Shown here: positions 8,473-16,069 of the stretch, one piece after another | Layout: each line of letters starts with the position of its first letter | Position numbering within the stretch: the stretch's first letter is position 1 | Assembly: GCA_029974635.1 (NCBI GenBank) | Contig: JARKQY010000041.1 | Span: 37,938-101,937 of the forward strand | Origin: Bacillota bacterium | GTDB lineage: Bacteria; Bacillota; UBA4882; UBA8346 | Reading direction: 5' to 3' | Length of the DNA: 64,000 nt | Translations under genes and position numbers: made by a program | The notes under the pieces: generated by a model | Told to the model about the DNA's origin: nothing | Database searches by the model: none | Seen by the model: the letters and a program-made list of their open reading frames with translations, nothing else

Positions 8473-9267
8473 TTATAGCTTGTATAAGATCATGGATAAG
8501 AAATAATTTAAAATAAAAATGATAATGGTGGCCACTACGACGGACTGGGTGGTTGACTTGCCAACCCCGACAGCTCCGTTTTCGGTATGCAAGCCTTTAT
8601 ATGTCCCAACACCGGCGATGACCAAGCCAAAGAAGAATGATTTAATAATGCCGCCGAGGAAGTCCCATAAGTTAACGGCCATTAACATGCCGTCGATGAA
8701 ATTTTTCGGAGGGATATGAGCATACACTGCAGCCACTCCCAGGCCGCTGACGATACCGACCAAGTCGGCAAAAACAACTAAGACAGGCAACATAAGTCCG
8801 CCGGCTACGATTCGCGGCGCGACCAAGTAATCAATAGGGTCGGTTGAAAGGGTTTCCAAAGCATCAACTTGTTCGGTTACTTTCATCGATCCAATCTCCG
8901 CGGCGATAGAGGAACCAATTCTGCCGGCTACAATCACCGAAGTTAAAATTGGTCCCAGTTCACGTGCGAAAGCCAGCGCTAAACCTTGTCCCAGCTGGGT
9001 AGTTAAGCCAAAGGTCGCAAAAATTTTGGCGATTTGAAGTGAAAATACCGCTCCGGTAAAAGCGGCGATTGTTAATGCAATGGGCAGGGACTTTACACCG
9101 ATGATCTCCATTTGAGTTATGGTGTTTTTCCAAAAAATCGTCCGGGTTAGCAATGATTTCAAGCTGCGAAAATATAGGGTTGAAAATTCGCCAAAGGTGG
9201 ACAAAGCTGATAGAACAAACTTCCCAAGTTTGGCAGCCAGGTCAAATTTTTGAATCGTTGAATACAT
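8473..9267 (-). CDS. mlaE: Mla ABC transporter permease
   Basis: Integral membrane permease of the MlaE family (COG0767), 264 residues. ATG 9267 follows an AAAGGGAAG site. Shows the family's amphipathic N terminus, then TM segments including LPIALTIAAFTGAVFSLQIA, the conserved core LARELGPILTSVIVAGRIGS.IAAEIGSMKVTEQ.DAL, and a final helix VVVATIIIFILNYFLSMIL. First gene of mlaE-mlaF-mlaD; no soluble MlaC or lipoprotein MlaA is encoded here, as expected if MlaD itself reaches the outer membrane. Confidence 0.95.
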   Translation of the reverse strand: MYSTIQKFDLAAKLGKFVLSALSTFGEFSTLYFRSLKSLLTRTIFWKNTITQMEIIGVKSLPIALTIAAFTGAVFSLQIAKIFATFGLTTQLGQGLALAFARELGPILTSVIVAGRIGSSIAAEIGSMKVTEQVDALETLSTDPIDYLVAPRIVAGGLMLPVLVVFADLVGIVSGLGVAAVYAHIPPKNFIDGMLMAVNLWDFLGGIIKSFFFGLVIAGVGTYKGLHTENGAVGVGKSTTQSVVVATIIIFILNYFLSMILYKL

Positions 9268-9667
9268 TCGTCTTCCCTTTCATCACTGCAGCCAGTTTTA
9301 GATCTCTCCTGATGACAACCTAAAAGTATAATCAAAAATTCTGCAAAATCATAATAATTCCTGCTCGACGACCAAAGATCATGTTAAAAACCAGAATGGC
9401 TCATATTGTTTGGAAATTGAAATTACTAATAGCACATAATATTTAATTTTAATCTATGTATCCTGATGGAAAGCAACGATTAACAAGGTATAAATGGAAA
9501 GGAATCCGTCAATCTTAAAATAGTTATATTGTTTAAAATATTCCTTTTAAAATATATCGGGATTTTCGCCAAAAAAATAACAAAAAAGTGAGAAATAATA
9601 TTATTGATAATCGATTCGGCTATACTTGAATCAATGTCAAGGAGTGAAGACGGCCAAGGCCGGTGAA
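9268..9667. other. non-coding AT-rich gap
   Basis: About 400 nt upstream of mlaE and of the small ORF at 9668. Strongly AT-rich, presumably holding the mlaE promoter on the minus strand. No strong promoter, hairpin or ORF stands out. Confidence 0.4.
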
Positions 9668-9856
9668 ATGCGAAACAGAAATTCTATTAAAAAACAATTC
9701 ACCCAAAAATTAATTCAACAAGCATTATTTGGCGATAATATTTTTGCACAAATAACGGCCTTGGCCTTGCTATCCAAAAATAATGATCCTGAAACCGGGT
9801 GGCTGCTCCAAACTTTGATTGATAATGAACTGGTTTTTAAAATCCGTCGCCGTTAA
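9668..9856 (+). CDS. small hypothetical protein (doubtful)
   Basis: 62 residues from ATG 9668; in-frame GTG 9644 and TTG 9626 are alternatives, none with a good ribosome-binding site. Basic N terminus (MRNRNSIKKQF), then helices FAQITALALLSKNNDPETGW and LLQTLIDNELVFKIRRR, with a slight HEAT-repeat flavour. No family recognised. It stands alone in an AT-rich region; it may be a real small protein, a fragment, or chance. Confidence 0.35.
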   Translation: MRNRNSIKKQFTQKLIQQALFGDNIFAQITALALLSKNNDPETGWLLQTLIDNELVFKIRRR

Positions 9857-10212
9857 TGTTTAACCTCCATTCGTACCGTCCTGGGGACGTTTAAGTACAA
9901 TGAATTTTTCGAATCATCCTTAGAAAAAATTGCCGAATTCGAGTTGTAATATTCCCGGCTTATGGGTAAAAAAGAAAGCTGTTTGAAAAGTATCGTTATT
10001 CTAAGACCTACGATAATATAATGAATTATATATTATAGATCTTAGCGTTTAGAATACTTTTTGGGACAGCTGATTTAAGGTGGTTTTGCTATAAAATAAT
10101 TATTTGCCGCATGCTTGATTAACTGTTGCGGGATGGCAGTTAGTTCCGGATACTTTGAGCCATGATCCGGCAAGTACATTACGAATCAGGTTTTATGTTG
10201 ATCCTTGAAGAT
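9857..10212. other. gene-free region with long inverted repeat
   Basis: AT-rich stretch without supported ORFs. Its main feature is the imperfect inverted repeat at 9978-10072, listed separately. Confidence 0.4.
9978..10072. repeat. ~95-bp imperfect inverted repeat, MITE-like
   Basis: The arms begin AGCTGT (9978) and end ACAGCT (about 10072) and can be aligned over about 46 nt each, for example GTATCGTTATTCTAAGACCT against the complement of the segment ending GTTTAGAATACTTTT. The centre is AT-only (ATAATGAATTATATATTAT). It would fold into one long hairpin. No ORF inside and no second copy seen in this window. Confidence 0.5.
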
Positions 10213-10311
10213 TTATACTGCGGTTTTTTTCCGGCGCCATATTAAAATCATCGTCTTGCCTTTACTTTTTAAATAAGGATTAAGAATTTTTGCTAATAAC
10301 TGAATGACCAA
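10213..10311 (-). CDS. possible 32-residue small protein
   Basis: A TTG start at 10311 has an excellent ribosome-binding site (AAAGGAGG, cctccttt at 10319-10326, spacing 7) and opens a 32-codon frame starting MVIQLLAKILNPYL and ending MILIWRRKKTAV. The product would be short, hydrophobic and basic, conceivably membrane-associated. A perfect 12-bp inverted repeat (TTGCCTTTACTT 10256-10267; AAGTAAAGGCAA 10349-10360) surrounds the 5' two thirds. No homology known to me; the strong site is the only real support. Confidence 0.35.
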   Translation of the reverse strand: MVIQLLAKILNPYLKSKGKTMILIWRRKKTAV

Positions 10312-10539
10312 TCGATATCCTCCTTTCATTCCGGCTTTTTATTATATGAAGTAAAGGCAAAACAGGTGTTTTTTGGAGGAACAAAAGTAATCAGGTCAAA
10401 TGGTCAATAAAGGTTATATTTGGAAATAAAAAATAATTGTTTGATAATAAATTTTAATTGCATAATAATCTGCCAACAGAGAAGGAAACTGTTCCGAACC
10501 GTCGAAATTTGAGTTAAGATAAACAGGGGGGTATATGCC

Positions 10540-10920
10540 TTGGTGCCAAAAGAGCTGAAATATACTTCAGAACATGAGTGGGTAAAAATTCAAGGTGATC
10601 GTATCATTGTAGGAGTCACGAATTATGCCCAAACGGAGCTGGGGGATGTGGTATTTGTGGACTTGCCCAGCGTGGGCGAGAAAGTTACCGCAAAAAATCC
10701 AATCGGAACCATTGAGTCCGTGAAAGCGGTCACCGAGATTTATGCCCCCATTAGCGGTGAGATTATGGAAACTAATGATGATCTGGAACATAGCCCGGAA
10801 TTAATCAATCAAGATCCATACGGAAAAGGATGGGTGGTTGTGATTGAGCCGGTTGATCCCAAGGAGATTAACGATTTAATGAGTCCCTCCGCTTATAAAT
10901 CCTTAATCGAAGATAAATGA
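10540..10920 (+). CDS. gcvH: glycine cleavage system H protein
   Basis: Lipoyl carrier protein of the glycine cleavage complex, also the lipoyl relay protein in Firmicutes. 126 residues with the lipoyl domain and modified Lys62 in GTIESVKAVTEIYAPISG. Start is TTG 10540 (GGGGGG about 8 nt upstream); GTG 10543 is equally possible and changes one residue. N-terminal PKELKYTSEHEWVK is canonical. It overlaps lipM by 4 nt (ATGA), and no gcvT/gcvP accompany it, so here it may serve chiefly lipoate assembly. Confidence 0.96.
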   Translation: MVPKELKYTSEHEWVKIQGDRIIVGVTNYAQTELGDVVFVDLPSVGEKVTAKNPIGTIESVKAVTEIYAPISGEIMETNDDLEHSPELINQDPYGKGWVVVIEPVDPKEINDLMSPSAYKSLIEDK

Positions 10921-11762
10921 GTTGGCGGGTAATTCCATATACCGTCAATGACCCTGCCAGAAACATGGCCATTGATGAAGCCATCTTTTTCACCTATCTC
11001 AAAGGTTTAGCGCCACCGACGCTTCGTTTTTACGGTTGGGAGCCGCCAACGGTATCTATCGGATATTTTCAAGATGTAGAACGGGAAATCAACCTGTCAA
11101 ATATACTCGCCAAAGGATACGGGCTGGTCCGCCGTCCCACCGGCGGAAGGGCTGTTTTGCATCATCATGAATTGACCTATGCGGTCATTGCAGGCGTTAA
11201 AGATGGTCTGCCCGATAATTTGATCCAGTCTTATTTTTATATTTCCAGGGCGCTGACCGCGGCCTTTGAGCATTTTGGATTAACCGCCGAATTGCACCAG
11301 GCTGCCGCCTCGAAAAACATTACAACGGGGGCTTGTTTCGAAAGTCCATCCTGGTATGAACTGAAGGTTGGTAATCGTAAACTGGTAGGCAGCGCTCAAG
11401 TAAGACGGGAGCGTTCTCTTTTACAGCATGGTTCTATTTTGCTGGATTTTTTTGCGGCCGATTTGGGTGCGGTATTAAGAATACCGGAGACTGAAAGCAT
11501 AAACGCGTTCATTGAGCGGTTAAATCAAAAAGTGAATTCATTGAAAGGACTGGGAGTTTTGGTGCAGCCTCAGGAGTTGGCGCGGGTGATAACGGATAGT
11601 TTTCAAGGATTATACCAGTATGAATTTATTGAAAGCTTCCTTACGGAAGCCGAGGAAGAATTGGTAAATGAATTGGTTGTTACCAAATACTCCAATCCTG
11701 ATTGGAATCTTACCCGGGGGCGATTAGTGCCAAAAACGGGCAATAATGGCTTTGAGGAGTAA
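10917..11762 (+). CDS. lipM: octanoyl-[ACP]:protein N-octanoyltransferase LipM
   Basis: Moves octanoyl groups from acyl carrier protein to GcvH, first step of lipoate assembly. 281 residues of the BPL/LplA/LipB fold: LRFYGWEPPTVSIGYFQ (about 36-52), RRPTGGRAVLHHHELTYA (about 72-89) and the LipM active-site region ACFESPSWYELKVGNRKLVGS with likely catalytic Cys140 and Lys155. The ACFESPSWYEL motif separates LipM from lipoate ligases. Translationally coupled to gcvH, its acceptor protein, which supports the assignment. LipA and the amidotransferase LipL are not in the window. Confidence 0.92.
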   Translation: MSWRVIPYTVNDPARNMAIDEAIFFTYLKGLAPPTLRFYGWEPPTVSIGYFQDVEREINLSNILAKGYGLVRRPTGGRAVLHHHELTYAVIAGVKDGLPDNLIQSYFYISRALTAAFEHFGLTAELHQAAASKNITTGACFESPSWYELKVGNRKLVGSAQVRRERSLLQHGSILLDFFAADLGAVLRIPETESINAFIERLNQKVNSLKGLGVLVQPQELARVITDSFQGLYQYEFIESFLTEAEEELVNELVVTKYSNPDWNLTRGRLVPKTGNNGFEE

Positions 11763-11764
11763 TC

Positions 11765-11971
11765 ATGAAATATTTTGTCGGTGATATAGTCAAAATGCGC
11801 AAGGAGCATCCATGCGGGGGGGTGGATTGGGAAGTGTTACGGGTGGGCATGGATTTCCGAATCAAATGTCTGCAATGCGGCAGGGTGGTCATGCTTCCTA
11901 GAACCAAATTTGAGCGTGCGGTGAAATCGGTTATCAAGACTGCACTCCCATCCGCATTGAATCCAGAATAA
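11765..11971 (+). CDS. DUF951 family protein
   Basis: 68 residues, the normal size for this Firmicute family of unknown function. Seen: MKYFVGDIVKMRKEHPCGG, WEVLRVGMDFRIKCLQCGR and VVMLPRTKFERAVK, matching the DUF951 pattern with a C-x2-C pair (CLQC). Two nt after the lipM stop with a GGAG site inside lipM, so it probably ends the gcvH-lipM unit. Relatives are often near rpsF or ychF in Firmicutes, consistent with the next operon. Confidence 0.88.
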   Translation: MKYFVGDIVKMRKEHPCGGVDWEVLRVGMDFRIKCLQCGRVVMLPRTKFERAVKSVIKTALPSALNPE

Positions 11972-11994
11972 AAATAAATTATTGAAGAAATACC

Positions 11995-12024
11995 TTGAAT
12001 GATCCCGTATGAAAGTGATATAAT
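11995..12024 (+). promoter_or_regulatory. promoter for rpsF operon
   Basis: TTGAAT at 11995-12000, 18-nt spacer, TATAAT at 12019-12024. Predicted start near 12031, giving a leader of about 130 nt before rpsF. Confidence 0.6.
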
Positions 12025-12030
12025 GCAACA

Positions 12031-12154
12031 GTGAATTCCCTGCTCTTGTTAGGGTGTTTTTTCTACTTTTGAGTGGAAAATTGGGTTTTGCCAGCCTTAA
12101 CGAGGGCCGCCAAAGAGTGAACGCTAAGCGTTCATTATAGTCCACAGGGAGGAG
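12031..12154 (+). promoter_or_regulatory. rpsF leader: possible S6:S18 autoregulatory RNA/attenuator
   Basis: Contains CCCT...AGGG followed by six T (about 12038-12061), a weak attenuator shape, and a clean hairpin TGAACGC-TAA-GCGTTCA at 12118-12134 just before the ribosome-binding site. A GGGCCGCC segment at 12103-12111 could supply the CCG element of the known S6:S18 leader motif. The structural match is not tested. Confidence 0.4.
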
Positions 12155-12163
12155 GTGATTCGG

Positions 12164-12451
12164 GTGCGGAATTATGAGGCGATGTATATCCTCAAGAACA
12201 CACTGGAGGAAGAAGCCACTGATGCTGCTGTTACCCGATTTGAGGATGTGGTCAAAAACACTGGGGGAGAAATCATTAAGACCGACCGTTGGGGAAAAAG
12301 GCGTTTGGCTTTTGAAGTGAACGGCATAACGGAAGGGTATTACGTATTAATGACTTTCAAATCACCTAGTGCGGCGTCCCAGGAACTGGAACGCATTCTC
12401 AAGATCAATGATGATGTTGTTCGTCATTTAGTCATCAAAAAAGACGAATAA
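12164..12451 (+). CDS. rpsF: 30S ribosomal protein S6
   Basis: Binds 16S rRNA with S18 in the small-subunit platform. 95 residues from GTG 12164; GGAGGAGGTG lies 8 nt upstream, and the alternative GTG 12155 sits inside that site. Family-typical MRNYEAMYILK start, TDRWGKRRLAFEVNGITEGYY and ELERILKINDDVVRHLVIK. First gene of rpsF-ssb-rpsR-mazG-like-rplI-lonC-dnaB. Confidence 0.97.
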   Translation: MRNYEAMYILKNTLEEEATDAAVTRFEDVVKNTGGEIIKTDRWGKRRLAFEVNGITEGYYVLMTFKSPSAASQELERILKINDDVVRHLVIKKDE

Positions 12452-12466
12452 TGAAGGTGAAGCGTA

Positions 12467-12868
12467 ATGAACCATATTGTTTTAATCGGACGTTTAACCC
12501 GGGATCCTGAACTGCGATATACCCCTAATGGAATTGCGGTTGCTAATTTTGATCTGGCGGTGGATCGCCCCACCACCAATCAGCAAGGGGAACGGGAAAC
12601 GGATTTTATCCGGATAGTCGCCTGGCAGAAACAAGCCGAGCTGTGCGCCAATTATTTAAAAAAAGGCCGGTTGGTGGCTGTTGAAGGAAGACTGCAGATC
12701 CGGAATTATGAGACCCAGGACGGTCAAAAACGGAAATCCGCCGAAGTGGTGGCCAGTTTTGTCCAGTTTTTGGACAAGGCGCGTGAAGAAGCCGCTACTC
12801 CGGGAGGCGGAACAGTTGAAAATAATGATGATCTGGGCGGCATTAATCTTGATGATCTGCCGTTTTGA
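12467..12868 (+). CDS. ssb: single-stranded DNA-binding protein
   Basis: Coats single-stranded DNA in replication, recombination and repair. 133 residues: OB fold from [22 protein letters not shown] through [11 protein letters not shown], a short acidic linker, and the conserved partner-binding tail NLDDLPF at the C terminus. Shorter tail than many Firmicute Ssb proteins, but the tip is intact. Between the S6 and S18 genes, the standard arrangement. Confidence 0.97.
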   Translation: MNHIVLIGRLTRDPELRYTPNGIAVANFDLAVDRPTTNQQGERETDFIRIVAWQKQAELCANYLKKGRLVAVEGRLQIRNYETQDGQKRKSAEVVASFVQFLDKAREEAATPGGGTVENNDDLGGINLDDLPF

Positions 12869-12895
12869 AATTAGTAAATTGAGGTGATCACTAAA

Positions 12896-13156
12896 ATGGC
12901 TAGAAACGATAGGGGCGAAGGCGGCGGTAAAGAGCGCGGCATGCGCAGGCCTAAGAAAAAGATTTGTTCTTTTTGCGTAGATAAAGTTCAAGCGATTGAT
13001 TATAAGGAAACTCCGCGGTTACGGAAGTTTGTCACCGAACGGGGCAAGATTTTACCTCGCCGGATATCCGGAAATTGCGCGGTTCATCAACGGCAACTCA
13101 CCGTTGCAATAAAAAGAGCGAGACAAATTGCATTGCTACCGTTTACCAGTGAATAA
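12896..13156 (+). CDS. rpsR: 30S ribosomal protein S18 (zinc-type)
   Basis: 86 residues from ATG 12896; GAGGTGATC lies about 10 nt upstream and its own GTG (12884) is rejected as start. Shows [38 protein letters not shown] and [21 protein letters not shown]. Retains CxxC plus a later C..H, i.e. the zinc-binding form of S18. A Gly/Arg-rich N terminus ([15 protein letters not shown]) precedes the core. A terminator follows directly. Confidence 0.97.
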   Translation: MARNDRGEGGGKERGMRRPKKKICSFCVDKVQAIDYKETPRLRKFVTERGKILPRRISGNCAVHQRQLTVAIKRARQIALLPFTSE

Positions 13157-13163
13157 AACACAT

Positions 13164-13187
13164 AGAGGCCGAAGGCCTCTTTTTTTA
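13164..13187 (+). terminator. rho-independent terminator after rpsR
   Basis: AGAGGCC-GAA-GGCCTCT perfect 7-bp stem with triloop at 13164-13180, followed by a T-run to 13186. It ends or attenuates the rpsF-ssb-rpsR transcript before the mazG-like gene. Confidence 0.92.
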
Positions 13188-13259
13188 AGAAGTCAGCGAG
13201 ATTTTTACCCGGGCACGAAGGGAAAAGTTAATTAAAAGAGAATATGAAGGGTTGAAGGA

Positions 13260-13592
13260 GTGAACTGTCCGATGTCGTCTAGCAACCCTGATTTTAATAT
13301 TACCAAAAACGTCCGGATTATCGAATGGTTAAAATCCGAGATCATTACCGGAATTGGCACTTTGTTCAAATCGATGATTAAAAACAACGAGGAAGCAATT
13401 TTGGAATCCTTGGCCTGGTTAATCACCGGTTGTTATTTTTTAGGAAAGAGAATCGGCTATCCTTACGCCAAGATTGATGCCAAGATTGAGCAATATTTGA
13501 GTTCTTCCTCGTTGCAGAACCATGAGATTGAAGAATGGTATGGTGATGTATCCAATCTGCAGCATTATTTTAAGGAACGGAACCGGAATTAA
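13260..13592 (+). CDS. MazG-like family protein
   Basis: 110 residues from GTG 13260 (GAAGGG 8 nt upstream); ATG 13272 with AAGGAG is an alternative. Resembles small MazG-like proteins encoded beside rplI in Clostridia: [55 protein letters not shown] and [12 protein letters not shown]. MazG proteins are NTP pyrophosphohydrolases, but the EExxE-type metal ligands are only partly evident, so activity is unproven. Confidence 0.75.
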   Translation: MNCPMSSSNPDFNITKNVRIIEWLKSEIITGIGTLFKSMIKNNEEAILESLAWLITGCYFLGKRIGYPYAKIDAKIEQYLSSSSLQNHEIEEWYGDVSNLQHYFKERNRN

Positions 13593-13615
13593 CTTTAAAT
13601 ATAGGGGTGTTTGGG

Positions 13616-14062
13616 ATGAAGGTCATATTAAAGCAGGATATCCGTGCGTTAGGACGTAAAGGTGATATGAAAGAAGTTGCCGATGGTTATGCCCGGAATT
13701 TTTTGATTCCGAAAAATTTGGCAGTTGAGGCAACTCCCGCCAATATAAAGGTGCTTAACGACCAGAAAGCCAGTATGGTCCGGAAAGAGCTGCAAGATGA
13801 AGCCGAGGCCAGGGAGTTGGCGGAGAAACTGAAGGACCTGAAAGTTACCATGAAGGCCAAATCCGGAGAAGGGGGCCGGCTTTTTGGTTCGATTACCGCT
13901 AAGGACATTGCCGAGGCAATTCAAAAGCACTCCCATTATGAATTGGATAAACGGAAATTCGAATTCGGAGATGCCATTAAATCCGTAGGCGTCCATCAGG
14001 TTAAGATCCATCTTTACAAAAATATTACCGCAACCATTAGCGTAAACGTTGAAGCGGAATAA
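13616..14062 (+). CDS. rplI: 50S ribosomal protein L9
   Basis: Elongated large-subunit protein near the L1 stalk. 148 residues from ATG 13616, preceded by GGGGTG whose in-frame GTG (13607) is rejected. N-terminal signature [36 protein letters not shown], long connecting helix rich in Glu/Lys, and C-terminal rRNA-binding domain [17 protein letters not shown]. All usual elements present. Confidence 0.97.
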   Translation: MKVILKQDIRALGRKGDMKEVADGYARNFLIPKNLAVEATPANIKVLNDQKASMVRKELQDEAEARELAEKLKDLKVTMKAKSGEGGRLFGSITAKDIAEAIQKHSHYELDKRKFEFGDAIKSVGVHQVKIHLYKNITATISVNVEAE

Positions 14063-14104
14063 ACTATTAAAAATTCTAGCTGACTTTTACGAGAAGGAGC
14101 TTAT

Positions 14105-16036
14105 ATGAAAAGTTTGCTGAAGAAACTTTCCAGTCCCAAAAAGACCATGCCTTTGCATGAGCGTTTATTGGATGAAGAACAGTTAATGCGGCAGGTTGCC
14201 GCGATTTTTGCGTTATTATCGAATTTATACGGTTCCGATAAGCTGGTTTTAAAGGCCGGTAAACTGGAAGCGTTGAAGTTAATGCGTTCGGAAGTCCTTG
14301 AGGAACGGGTTTTGGCATTGCAGCGCATTGTTTTTGAAGACCCAACCATCGATAATGTTCCTCATCGGCGTAATTTAACGCAAATTTTGAATGAAATTGA
14401 AGAAGAGATCGCCGATTTGATTGCCCGGCGGACCGTGGAAGAGAAGATTGAAAAGAAAATCGCGGAACGAATGCAACAACGGCATGAAGAATACTTGAAA
14501 GAAATTAAAATTCAAATATTACAGGAATCTTCCGGGCCGGATAACCCGCATACCTTAAAAAAATTAGCCGATCTGGAGCGTCTCGACAAGATTAACCTGT
14601 CCAAATCGGCGTTGGAAACCTTGAAACCCACCCATTTGAATGAGGTTGTTGGGCAGGAACGGGCCGTTACGGCTTTGCTGGCCAAAATAGCTTCTCCATT
14701 TCCCCAACATGTAATATTGTACGGGCCTCCGGGGGTTGGTAAGACGACAGTAGCCCGGCTGGTACTGGAAGAGGCCAAAAAGCTGCCGTTTACGCCGTTT
14801 AAAGATGAAGCCCCCTTTGTTGAGGTGGACGGCACTACTTTGCGATGGGATCCGCGGGAGGTAACCAATCCGTTATTGGGATCGGTGCATGATCCGATAT
14901 ATCAAGGCGCTAGAAGGGATTTGGCTGAGGGAGGAGTTCCCGAACCCAAACTGGGCTTGGTTACTGATGCCCACGGTGGAGTCTTATTCCTGGATGAAAT
15001 CGGCGAGATGGATCCGATGCTGATTAATAAATTGTTGAAGGTGCTGGAGGACAAACGGGTTATGTTCGACTCGGCCTATTATGATCCCAATGACGCCAAT
15101 GTTCCCAAATATATTAAAAAGCTGTTCTCGGAAGGCGCTCCGGCGGATTTTATTTTGATAACCGCCACTACCAGGGATCCGTCGGAGATTAGTCCGGCAA
15201 TTCGTTCCCGTTGCGCCGAGGTTTTCTTTGAGCCTCTGGACCAGCAGGATATTCAGGAAATAGTAAGCAATGCCGCGGCCCGATTGAAAGTAAAGGTGGG
15301 TTCGGAGATACCGGGCTTAATCAGTGAATATACCATTGAAGGCCGGAAAGCGGCCGGAATTCTGGCCGATGCTTATGGGTTGGCATTGTACCGGAATAAG
15401 GAGCAGGAGTTGGAGGCCAATCAGATCGAGATTAGCAAAGCTGATTTATTGGAAGTGGTCCAGGTCAGCCGGCTTTCCCCGTATATTACCGTCCGGGGTT
15501 CGGACCGCAGTGAGATTGGGAAAATCTTTGGTCTGGGCGTCATGGGTTTTGTCGGTTCGGTTCTGGAGATTGAGTCCGTTTGTTTTCCGGCCATGGAAAA
15601 AGGCAAGGGCAAGCTCCGGTTTAATGAAACCGCTGGTTCGATGACGAAAGACTCGGTGTTTAATGCGGCATCCGTAGTCCGGTTAGTTACCGGGCTGGAT
15701 TTGGGGGATTATGATGTCCATGTAAATGTTGTTGGCGGAGGAAAAATTGATGGGCCTTCCGCCGGAGTGGCGATTACTCTGGCAATTATCAGTTGCCTTA
15801 CCAATCGTCCCATTCCCCAAAATATTGCGGTGACCGGTGAAGTTTCCATTCAAGGCAAGATTAAAGCCGTTGGCGGCGTGTTTGAAAAAATATACGGCGC
15901 CAGGCAGGCGGGGATGAGCAAGGTCTTCGTTCCCGGGGAAAATGAGAAGGATATCCCGGCGGGCTTGAATGATATTGAAGCGATTCCGGTGGAAACGATT
16001 CAAGAGATAGTTGAGAGCGCGCTTAAAGCGGTTTAG
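14105..16036 (+). CDS. lonC: LonC-type ATP-dependent protease (sporulation-associated Lon family)
   Basis: 643 residues. Charged helical N-terminal region (to about 165), AAA+ module with Walker A GPPGVGKTT (207-215) and Walker B VLFLDEIGEMD (from 293), then a Lon protease domain with Ser552 in DGPSAGVA and Lys595 in GGVFEKIYGAR as catalytic dyad. No LonA-type N domain. This layout, and the position between rplI and dnaB, match the LonC family described as restricted to a subset of spore-formers. LonB, the forespore-specific paralogue, is the alternative name. Strong ribosome-binding site (GAAGGAG). Confidence 0.88.
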   Translation: MKSLLKKLSSPKKTMPLHERLLDEEQLMRQVAAIFALLSNLYGSDKLVLKAGKLEALKLMRSEVLEERVLALQRIVFEDPTIDNVPHRRNLTQILNEIEEEIADLIARRTVEEKIEKKIAERMQQRHEEYLKEIKIQILQESSGPDNPHTLKKLADLERLDKINLSKSALETLKPTHLNEVVGQERAVTALLAKIASPFPQHVILYGPPGVGKTTVARLVLEEAKKLPFTPFKDEAPFVEVDGTTLRWDPREVTNPLLGSVHDPIYQGARRDLAEGGVPEPKLGLVTDAHGGVLFLDEIGEMDPMLINKLLKVLEDKRVMFDSAYYDPNDANVPKYIKKLFSEGAPADFILITATTRDPSEISPAIRSRCAEVFFEPLDQQDIQEIVSNAAARLKVKVGSEIPGLISEYTIEGRKAAGILADAYGLALYRNKEQELEANQIEISKADLLEVVQVSRLSPYITVRGSDRSEIGKIFGLGVMGFVGSVLEIESVCFPAMEKGKGKLRFNETAGSMTKDSVFNAASVVRLVTGLDLGDYDVHVNVVGGGKIDGPSAGVAITLAIISCLTNRPIPQNIAVTGEVSIQGKIKAVGGVFEKIYGARQAGMSKVFVPGENEKDIPAGLNDIEAIPVETIQEIVESALKAV

Positions 16037-16069
16037 GAACTGAATCATCTTAAATGCCGGAGGATTCAA

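Noticed and set aside
12155..12163. GTG 12155 as rpsF start
   Set aside because: It lies inside the ribosome-binding site GGAGGAGGTG; GTG 12164 gives the family-typical MRNYEAMYIL.
14512..14868. Antisense ORF of 118 codons inside lonC
   Set aside because: Mirror frame of a strongly conserved AAA+ domain; no initiation signal.
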